Positions 1 to 5,239 of a stretch of 5,239 nucleotides of DNA are shown piece by piece. A program made the translations under genes and the position numbers. The stretch lies in NCBI GenBank assembly GCA_945897395.1, contig CAMDFE010000132.1, positions 1-5,239 on the forward strand, in the 5' to 3' direction. Under the pieces are notes generated by a model that saw only the letters and a program-made list of their open reading frames with translations, did no database searches and was not told where the DNA came from. Position 1 is the stretch's first letter; each line of letters begins with the position of its first letter. This stretch comes from Chryseobacterium gleum. GTDB lineage: Bacteria > Bacteroidota > Bacteroidia > Flavobacteriales_D > Sanyastnellaceae.

Positions 1-651
1 GTTGGCGGTAATTTATGGACGACAACAGATGCAGCTGACACAATTTATATTGTTGATGCCGGCACATACGGTGTTACTCATACCGATATTCATGGCTGTT
101 CTTCTTATTCTGAAGTTGCCGTTCAACAATATCCAGAGCCGCAGATTCCATCTATTTCAGGTGAGCCAAATGCTCTGTACAACAATACGTATTCATACGC
201 AGTGGCTTCACTTCTGGATTACACCTACGATTGGTCTGTTACAGGAGGCACTATTGTTTCAGGGCAAGGAACGAATGTTATTGAAGTAGTGTGGGATCAG
301 TTCATAACGGGAGTTGGCGAAATACAAATGACTTGGACGAATGTCTACGGTTGCGAAAGCACTCAGTTTTACGCTGTGAGTGTCGACGTTTCTGTTCAGG
401 AGATATTCGCTTCCAACTTGAAAATTTATCCTAATCCAACACGCGATCTGGTAAACATTCAATGGGATTTCATGAATGAAAACACTTTCTTAACGGTATT
501 CGATAACACGGGGAAATTACTTTCAACGCAGAAGCTCAATAATCAAACGTTGCACATTCTTGATTTAAGCGGATACGAAAACGGCGTTTATCAATTGCGA
601 CTGAGCAATGAAAACGCCGTAATAGTGAAGGCAATAGCCGTAACGCGCTAA
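1..651 (+). CDS. Secreted surface protein with PKD-like domain and type IX secretion C-terminal sorting domain (3' part only)
   Basis: This is the C-terminal 216 residues of a longer protein; the frame is open from base 1 to the TAA at 649-651, so the start and most of the gene lie outside the window. Visible residues 1-44 look like the end of an Ig-like or SprB-type repeat (GTYGVTHTDIHGCSS). Residues about 50-130 resemble a PKD-like domain (YDWSVTGGTIVSGQGTN, then WTNVYGCES). Residues about 136-216 form a type A T9SS sorting tail: LKIYPNPT at 140-147, VFDNTGKLL at 166-174, LSGYENGVYQLRL at 189-201 and the final KAIAVTR. In this family the tail directs export across the outer membrane by the T9SS and is then removed, with the protein released or attached to the surface. 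What the missing N-terminal part does (adhesin, enzyme or gliding protein) cannot be told. A GTG at 202 could be read as a start but would cut the PKD-like domain, so it is not used. The gene converges on fba with no intergenic base. Confidence 0.9.
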   Translation, partial: VGGNLWTTTDAADTIYIVDAGTYGVTHTDIHGCSSYSEVAVQQYPEPQIPSISGEPNALYNNTYSYAVASLLDYTYDWSVTGGTIVSGQGTNVIEVVWDQFITGVGEIQMTWTNVYGCESTQFYAVSVDVSVQEIFASNLKIYPNPTRDLVNIQWDFMNENTFLTVFDNTGKLLSTQKLNNQTLHILDLSGYENGVYQLRLSNENAVIVKAIAVTR

Positions 652-663
652 TTACGCGTTACG
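639..663. terminator. Candidate bidirectional terminator hairpin between convergent genes
   Basis: A perfect 9-bp inverted repeat, CGTAACGCG (639-647) and CGCGTTACG (655-663), flanks a 7-base loop, CTAATTA. The loop holds both stop codons: TAA of the plus-strand gene (649-651) and TAA of fba on the minus strand (652-654). Six of the nine pairs are G:C. A hairpin placed exactly where two convergent genes end suggests a shared transcription terminator or a 3'-end block to exonucleases. Against a classical intrinsic terminator, neither strand has a U-run after the stem, and both arms lie inside coding sequence, encoding the last residues of each protein. The inverted repeat is seen directly; its role is inferred. 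Confidence 0.45.
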
Positions 664-1716
664 TCCAACTGCATTTAAATCTTCGAATGCTTGCTTCAAG
701 CGAGCCACGAATTCCTTTTCTCCTTCACGTAACCAAACGCGTGGATCGTAGAATTTTTTGTTTGGCTTATCGTCGCCGTCTGGATTTCCAATTTGATTTT
801 GTAAATACACTGCTTTGCTTGACATGTAGTTGCGGATACCCACCATGTATGCGTATTGCATATCGGTATCGATATTCATTTTAACTGCACCGTATGAAAT
901 GGCTTCGCGAATTTCTTCACGTGAAGAACCGCTTCCTCCATGGAAAACGAAGTTTACGGGTTTCGATCCGGTATTGAATTTATTCTGAATGAACTCTTGC
1001 GAATTATTCAAGATAACTGGAGACAACTTCACATTTCCTGGCTTGTATACGCCGTGCACGTTTCCGAAGGCAGCTGCTACAGTGAAGCGATTTGAAACCG
1101 CGTTCATGTGCTCATAGGCATAAGCCACTTCTTCTGGCTGGGTATAGAGTTTACTGCTGTCAACATCGCTGTTGTCAACACCATCTTCTTCTCCGCCTGT
1201 TACTCCCAATTCAATCTCAAGGGTTACTCCCATTTGAGTCATCTTTTTGAAATACTCAACGCTCAATTCAATGTTTTCATGAAGAGGCTCTTCCGAAAAA
1301 TCGAGCATATGTGAGCTGAATAACGAACGTCCTGTTCTTTCGAAATGCGACAACCCGTGCTCCATCATTCCGTCCATCCAAGGAAGTAAATTCTTCGCGC
1401 AATGGTCTGTGTGCATGATAACAGGAACACCGTAAGCCTTCGCCATTAAATGCACGTGATGTGCGCCGCTCACAGAGCCCAAAATGGCAGCTTCTTGGTT
1501 TTTATTGTCAAGTGCCTTGCCGGCATAGAATACCCCGCCTCCATTGCTGAATTGAACCACCACTGGCGAATTCAGATCACGAGCGGTTTCAAGAACTGCG
1601 TTCACACTGTTCGTTGAAATTACATTTACTGCTGGCAATGCGTAGCCGTGTGCCTTTGCATCGTTCAACACTTCGGTAACTTCGTCACCGGATAATACCC
1701 CTGCTTTAAATTTCAT
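652..1716 (-). CDS. fbaA: Fructose-bisphosphate aldolase, class IIA (zinc-dependent)
   Basis: This cytoplasmic enzyme reversibly cleaves fructose 1,6-bisphosphate to dihydroxyacetone phosphate and glyceraldehyde 3-phosphate, in glycolysis and gluconeogenesis. The 354-residue product is close in length to the E. coli FbaA enzyme (359) and aligns to it, from memory, with a constant offset of five. Zinc ligands are H105, E169, H221 and H259. The catalytic D104 lies in HTDHCAKNLLPW. E176 and E177 lie in the active-site loop GGEEDGVDNS (174-183). N281 and D283 lie in VKMNIDTD, and the substrate phosphate-binding arginine is R326 in YDPRVW. The HGGSGSS loop (259-265) binds phosphate and monovalent cation in this family. 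It is thus a full-length, apparently active class II enzyme, not a class I Schiff-base aldolase. The ATG lies 4 bp after the porQ stop, with an A/T-rich lead and no Shine-Dalgarno sequence; it is probably cotranscribed with porQ. The gene ends against the convergent gene's stop codon. Confidence 0.97.
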   Translation of the reverse strand: MKFKAGVLSGDEVTEVLNDAKAHGYALPAVNVISTNSVNAVLETARDLNSPVVVQFSNGGGVFYAGKALDNKNQEAAILGSVSGAHHVHLMAKAYGVPVIMHTDHCAKNLLPWMDGMMEHGLSHFERTGRSLFSSHMLDFSEEPLHENIELSVEYFKKMTQMGVTLEIELGVTGGEEDGVDNSDVDSSKLYTQPEEVAYAYEHMNAVSNRFTVAAAFGNVHGVYKPGNVKLSPVILNNSQEFIQNKFNTGSKPVNFVFHGGSGSSREEIREAISYGAVKMNIDTDMQYAYMVGIRNYMSSKAVYLQNQIGNPDGDDKPNKKFYDPRVWLREGEKEFVARLKQAFEDLNAVGRNA

Positions 1717-1720
1717 GATT

Positions 1721-2743
1721 TTATATTGAAGTTGTAAAAGTAATGTGATTGGAACCGCCCGCCACGTGATAAATGCTTCGAGCGTAGCTCAATTGGAACT
1801 TTTTGAAGTTGACAGTTGTTCCGAACGAGAGTCCTGCAGTCGCTGGTCTATTCGGAATCGAAAGCTCTTTTCGTTGACGATAATTGTATCCGAGGCCAAT
1901 GCGCACATTGCTACCGAGAATAATTTCGGTACCTATGACTAGGTGACGCATGAGCAAATCTCCGAACTCCCAGGTGCGATCTTCAACGGGCAATCCGGTT
2001 AAAGGATCAACGATGATTGTAGCATTCGGATCTGTGTATTTCACGTTCCACTTCTGAACATTTTCGTATGCGATATGGAACAGGAATGGAGCGTTCTTCG
2101 GACGCTTGCTAATACCTATTTGCAGTTCAAGTGGAAGTTTTTCTTTTGAGCTTTCGCGGTAAGTCACGAGTTGCATACCTACATTTTTTAAAACGAAACT
2201 TGCAGAAAAATTCTTTCTGGGTTGGAAATAAGTCGCCGCTGCATCTATAGCCACTCCGTAGGAATAATAGGTATCGAAAACAGAGTACAAATTTTTTAAG
2301 TTCAGGCCTACACGCCACAAGGAATCGATCTTATAGGATGCCCCAAGTGTTAAGGCATATTCGTTTGAAGAGAAAGTCCCGAGGTCATTTCCCAATCCGT
2401 CAAGTCTTGCGCTGGTTCCGTATCCGAAGTATTGGAGTGTTCCAGCAAACGCGAATTTGCTTTTTGTTGGATGGAATCCGAAGGTTGAATATCCGAAATT
2501 CGATTGTCCAAAATAGCGCACGTAGCTCATGGCGAGTTTTCGATCCATGAGCGAATCGATGAGTGCTGGATTAATGGCGGCAGTATTGATATCACTGGCA
2601 CAAAGCGCTATGGCATTGCCGCCAATTGCCGCAACGCGGGCAGAACCGAAGATGTTGATTCCAGAAAAAACAGTGGTGCCCGCTTGCGCGAAGCAGCAAA
2701 GTGAAGCTGCGCAAAGGACAAAAGTGAGGAGTTGTTTTTTCAT
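1721..2743 (-). CDS. porQ: Type IX secretion system outer-membrane protein PorQ
   Basis: The 340-residue protein matches the PorQ family in length and motifs. A signal peptide covers residues 1-19 or 1-21 (MKK, then a hydrophobic core, then CFAQA), with cleavage likely after A19 or A21. Next comes the N-terminal signature FGSARVAAIGGNAIAL (32-47) with DINTAAINPALI (51-62). A series of alternating, aromatic-rich beta strands follows, typical of an outer-membrane barrel. PDPLTGLPVE-like and LMRHLVIGTE segments (around 246-274) and the end YHVAGGSNH (325-333) also fit PorQ as I recall it. In Porphyromonas gingivalis PorQ is part of the PorU-PorV-PorQ-PorZ attachment complex, which removes the C-terminal sorting signal from cargo and links cargo to anionic lipopolysaccharide. 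The ATG follows a 47-bp gap after lon, with no Shine-Dalgarno sequence, and begins ATG-AAA-AAA as usual for exported proteins. The protein ends in isoleucine, not the aromatic residue common in barrels. A generic FadL-like barrel is the main alternative, but the signature favours PorQ. Confidence 0.9.
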   Translation of the reverse strand: MKKQLLTFVLCAASLCCFAQAGTTVFSGINIFGSARVAAIGGNAIALCASDINTAAINPALIDSLMDRKLAMSYVRYFGQSNFGYSTFGFHPTKSKFAFAGTLQYFGYGTSARLDGLGNDLGTFSSNEYALTLGASYKIDSLWRVGLNLKNLYSVFDTYYSYGVAIDAAATYFQPRKNFSASFVLKNVGMQLVTYRESSKEKLPLELQIGISKRPKNAPFLFHIAYENVQKWNVKYTDPNATIIVDPLTGLPVEDRTWEFGDLLMRHLVIGTEIILGSNVRIGLGYNYRQRKELSIPNRPATAGLSFGTTVNFKKFQLSYARSIYHVAGGSNHITFTTSI

Positions 2744-2790
2744 GATTCAGGCATGCAAGTAACGAAATAGTTCTGAATATATTTCACAGC
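2744..2790 (-). other. lon-porQ intergenic spacer without evident terminator or promoter
   Basis: These 47 bases separate the lon stop from the porQ start. They are AT-leaning, have no G:C-rich hairpin or U-run, and lack a convincing match to the Bacteroidota promoter (TTTG near -33, TAnnTTTG near -7). A weak 6-base inverted repeat (ATTCAG 2745-2750, CTGAAT 2773-2778) spans a 22-base gap. No Shine-Dalgarno sequence precedes porQ. The plain reading is that transcription continues from lon into porQ, but a weak promoter cannot be excluded. Confidence 0.5.
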
Positions 2791-5211
2791 TTACTTTGCT
2801 TTTTCTTTCAGAAGAGCTTTGTCTATGACCTCGTGCATGTCTGTCACGAAGTGAAATTTCAGACCCTTCAAATAGCGCTCATCGATTTCGTCGATGTCTC
2901 TGCGATTTTTCTCGCAGAGAATTATTTCTTTGATTCCTGCGCGCTTCGCGGCGAGAATTTTCTCTCGCACACCGCCTACGGGAAGGACTTTTCCTCGGAG
3001 TGTGATTTCTCCGGACATGGCGAGAAACTTCTTCACTTTACGTTTGGTGAAGGCCGACGCAAGCGCCGTTAACATGGTAATACCTGCGCTTGGGCCGTCT
3101 TTTGGAACGGCGCCTTGAGGAACGTGAATATGCACATTCGTTTCATCGAACACTTTCGCTTCCATTTCGAGCAGACTCGAATGTGCCTTCAAGTATTCCA
3201 ACGCAAGTGTTGCGCTTTCCTTCATGACATCACCCAAATTCCCTGTTAATGTGAGTTTTCCTTTTCCTTGAGTTAGGCTCGATTCAATAAATAAAATATC
3301 GCCACCTGCTGGTGTCCAGGCCAATCCTGTAACTACTCCGGCTACGTCGTTGTCGACATATCTATCTTTTTCATAGCTCACGCCTAAGGCCTTCGAAACA
3401 TCTTCTTTCGTTAACGCAGCTTTATATTTTTCTTTGAAGGCCATCTGCTTCGCTCGGTGGCGAACCATTTTACCAATGCGTTTTTCGAGCGAACGAACGC
3501 CGCTTTCGTTGGTGTAAGATTCAATCAAAAACGAAAGAACTTCATCGTTGAAGGATATGTTCTTTTCGGTTAGTCCGTTTTCGGTTAATTGCTTCGGTAC
3601 CAAATGGCGCTTGGCAATTTCTAATTTTTCTTCGAGGGTATATCCGTTGACTTCAATGATCTCTAAACGATCGCGAAGCGCGGGCTGCAGCGTAGATAGC
3701 GAATTACATGTCGCGACAAACATCACCTTCGAAAGGTCGTATTCCAACTCAACGAAATTGTCGTAGAACGCGTGGTTCTGTTCCGGATCTAAGACTTCTA
3801 ACATAGCAGAACTCGGATCACCGTGAACCCCCTGCCCCATCTTGTCAATTTCGTCCAAAACAAAAAGTGGATTCGATGTTCCTACCTTTTTCAAGTTCTG
3901 AATAATGCGTCCGGGCATAGCGCCAATGTATGTCTTGCGATGTCCGCGAATCTCCGCTTCATCGTGTAATCCGCCCAAAGACATGCGGACGTATTTCCTT
4001 CCGATTGCTTCCGCAACGCTCTTTCCTAATGATGTTTTTCCTACACCTGGAGGCCCGTATAAGCAAATGATTGGCGATTTCATATCGCCTTTTATTTTCA
4101 ATACTGCGAGATGCTCCAGAATTCTTTCCTTCACTTTTTCCAAACCGAAATGATCACGATCGAGTACTTTCTTCGCATGATGCAAATCGAAATTATCTTG
4201 ACTGGTTTCGCTCCATGGCAAGTCTAGCAACAATTCAACATAGTTAGATTGCACGCTGTATTCCGCAGCTTGCGAATTCATGCGTTCCAGTTTTGCTAAT
4301 TCTTTTTCAAAAGCCAATCGAACATTTTCGGGCCACTTCTTCAACTTCCCTTTTTCACGCTTCGCGTCTATTTCTTCCTTCTGCGGATTTGCTCCAAGTT
4401 CGTCTTGGATCTGCTTGATTTGCTGAGTTAGAAAATACTCGCGTTGTTGTTTCGAAATATCAATGTGAACCTTCTTCTGAATCTCTTTCTTCATTTCTAG
4501 CATTTGCAAATCGCTGTGCAATTGCTCAAAAACCTTCTTTGCTCTTTCATCCAAATCCGCAATTTCTAAAAGCTCTTGCTTCTTCTCTACGTCTGCCTTC
4601 ATGTTCGATGAAATGAAGTTGGTGAGGAATGACAATCCGTTGATGTTCTTGATGGCTAGCGCGGCTTCGCTTGGAATATCTGGAGAAAGGTTTATGATGT
4701 TCAACGCGTGATCGCGAAGTGATTCGAACAACGCTTGCTGCTCTTTGCTTTCCGCTTTGTTGTTGATTTCTTCAAATGCCGAAACCTGCGCTTCAAAATA
4801 CGGGTCAGTTTTTACCAAACCCTGAATCGAGAAGCGCTTTTTACCTTGAAGAATAACGGTCGTGCTTCCGTCGGGCATGCGTAACATGCGCAAAATGGTG
4901 GCCTGTGTTCCTATGAGATGAAGGTCTTCGAACGACGGGTCTTCCATGTCTGCGTTGCGTTGTGCTACTACGCCAATGGTTTTAGTTCCTGCGTTCGCCT
5001 CTTGAATGAGGCGAATGCTGCGGTCTCTTCCAACAGTAATTGGAATAACCACACCTGGAAAAAGAACGGTATTTCTTAGTGGCAGAATAGGCAACACTTC
5101 AGGTGTTTCCTCATTTGCCATATTGTCTTCGTCCTCAGCTGAAATCAGAGGAATAAATTCTTGATTATTTTCTTCGTCGGAAAAAAAATACGGATCTACT
5201 TCATTGTTCAT
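2791..5211 (-). CDS. lon: ATP-dependent Lon protease (LonA type, endopeptidase La)
   Basis: Lon is a cytoplasmic hexameric AAA+ serine protease that unfolds and degrades misfolded and short-lived regulatory proteins. Numbering from the ATG at 5211 gives 806 residues, slightly longer than E. coli Lon (784). An acidic lead (1-38) precedes the N-terminal substrate-binding domain, which starts at LPILPLRNTVLFPG (40-53) and runs to about 205. Charged helices with coiled-coil character follow (about 205-315), including REYFLTQQIKQIQDELG. The AAA+ module has Walker A GPPGVGKT (386-393), Walker B FVLDEID with D453 and E454, sensor-1 N503, a likely arginine finger R515 and sensor-2 R573. The protease domain has catalytic S708 in KDGPSAG and K751 in GGVREK, so the Ser-Lys dyad is intact. 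A TTG three codons upstream (5218-5220) also follows the in-frame TGA at 5224-5226. I prefer the ATG: it is the stronger codon, and GAGG lies 3 bases before it, although that spacing is short. It heads the visible lon-porQ-fba run; the promoter is outside the window. Confidence 0.97.
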   Translation of the reverse strand: MNNEVDPYFFSDEENNQEFIPLISAEDEDNMANEETPEVLPILPLRNTVLFPGVVIPITVGRDRSIRLIQEANAGTKTIGVVAQRNADMEDPSFEDLHLIGTQATILRMLRMPDGSTTVILQGKKRFSIQGLVKTDPYFEAQVSAFEEINNKAESKEQQALFESLRDHALNIINLSPDIPSEAALAIKNINGLSFLTNFISSNMKADVEKKQELLEIADLDERAKKVFEQLHSDLQMLEMKKEIQKKVHIDISKQQREYFLTQQIKQIQDELGANPQKEEIDAKREKGKLKKWPENVRLAFEKELAKLERMNSQAAEYSVQSNYVELLLDLPWSETSQDNFDLHHAKKVLDRDHFGLEKVKERILEHLAVLKIKGDMKSPIICLYGPPGVGKTSLGKSVAEAIGRKYVRMSLGGLHDEAEIRGHRKTYIGAMPGRIIQNLKKVGTSNPLFVLDEIDKMGQGVHGDPSSAMLEVLDPEQNHAFYDNFVELEYDLSKVMFVATCNSLSTLQPALRDRLEIIEVNGYTLEEKLEIAKRHLVPKQLTENGLTEKNISFNDEVLSFLIESYTNESGVRSLEKRIGKMVRHRAKQMAFKEKYKAALTKEDVSKALGVSYEKDRYVDNDVAGVVTGLAWTPAGGDILFIESSLTQGKGKLTLTGNLGDVMKESATLALEYLKAHSSLLEMEAKVFDETNVHIHVPQGAVPKDGPSAGITMLTALASAFTKRKVKKFLAMSGEITLRGKVLPVGGVREKILAAKRAGIKEIILCEKNRRDIDEIDERYLKGLKFHFVTDMHEVIDKALLKEKAK

Positions 5212-5239
5212 ACGCCTCAATTTTCAATGTCAATGCCAC

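Noticed and set aside
202..651. A separate 149-residue gene starting at a GTG at 202
   Set aside because: The frame is open to base 1 with sensible Ig-like sequence, and the GTG lies inside the PKD-like domain. It is the 3' end of a larger gene.
652..1716. Unusual or inactive aldolase
   Set aside because: All zinc ligands and catalytic positions checked against E. coli FbaA are present with a constant five-residue offset, so this is an ordinary class IIA enzyme.
2690..2743. Possible lipoprotein signal in PorQ because of Cys at residues 11, 16 and 17
   Set aside because: None of these cysteines has the L-[AS/TVI]-[GAS] context before it, and an AQA signal peptidase I site follows. PorQ is expected to be a barrel, not a lipoprotein.
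2740..2754. Four-codon minus-strand reading frame (ATG CCT GAA TCA TGA) overlapping the porQ start as ATGA
   Set aside because: It is far too short to judge and has no ribosome-binding sequence. It most likely arises by chance, although it resembles a translational-coupling layout.
2338..2762. Plus-strand open frames (2338-2550, 2504-2704, 2529-2762) opposite porQ
   Set aside because: They lie fully antisense to a well-matched gene, overlap one another in different frames and show no recognisable domain.
2744..2778. Inverted repeat ATTCAG/CTGAAT in the lon-porQ spacer as a terminator
   Set aside because: Six A:T-rich pairs across a 22-base gap with no U-run would not form a stable terminator.
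2833..4153. Plus-strand open frames (2833-3072, 2894-3118, 3548-3766, 3905-4153) opposite lon
   Set aside because: They are antisense to highly conserved Lon protease and AAA+ coding sequence, have Cys- and Ser-rich low-quality translations, and have no start-site support.
5228..5233. TTGACA on the minus strand upstream of lon as a -35 element
   Set aside because: A matching -10 would fall inside the lon coding region, and the Bacteroidota primary sigma factor uses a different consensus.

Overview
The window comes from a member of the Bacteroidota. The evidence is a C-terminal type IX secretion (T9SS) sorting domain, a PorQ-type T9SS outer-membrane protein, AT-leaning start regions with little or no Shine-Dalgarno sequence, and a Lon protease with the acidic N-terminal lead seen in Bacteroidota homologues as I recall them. 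I cannot name a genus or species.

Layout: 1-651 (+) is the 3' end of a large secreted protein gene, carrying the end of an Ig-like repeat, a PKD-like domain and a type A T9SS sorting tail. Its TAA stop directly abuts the TAA stop of a convergent gene. The two stops sit in the loop of a 9-bp perfect hairpin (639-663), which may act as a shared terminator. The rest of the window is read on the minus strand in the order lon (5211-2791), porQ (2743-1721), fba (1716-652), with gaps of 47 bp and 4 bp. They look like one transcription unit, although the start of lon lies only 28 bp from the window edge, so its promoter and upstream partners are out of view.

How the genes relate: lon encodes the ATP-dependent LonA protease of the cytoplasm, and fba encodes a class IIA zinc-dependent fructose-bisphosphate aldolase. 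porQ encodes an outer-membrane part of the T9SS cell-surface attachment complex, which processes and anchors cargo with sorting tails like the one on the convergent gene. So a T9SS machine part and a T9SS client lie within about 1.1 kb of each other, separated by a glycolytic gene. All three complete genes keep the catalytic or diagnostic residues I could check.

The coding density is very high, and no stretch over 300 bases lacks a gene. I found no RNA gene, mobile element, CRISPR array or clearly undescribed system. The points most worth a second look are the hairpin holding the back-to-back stops, the tight porQ-fba coupling, and an 8-base homopolymer near the start of lon.
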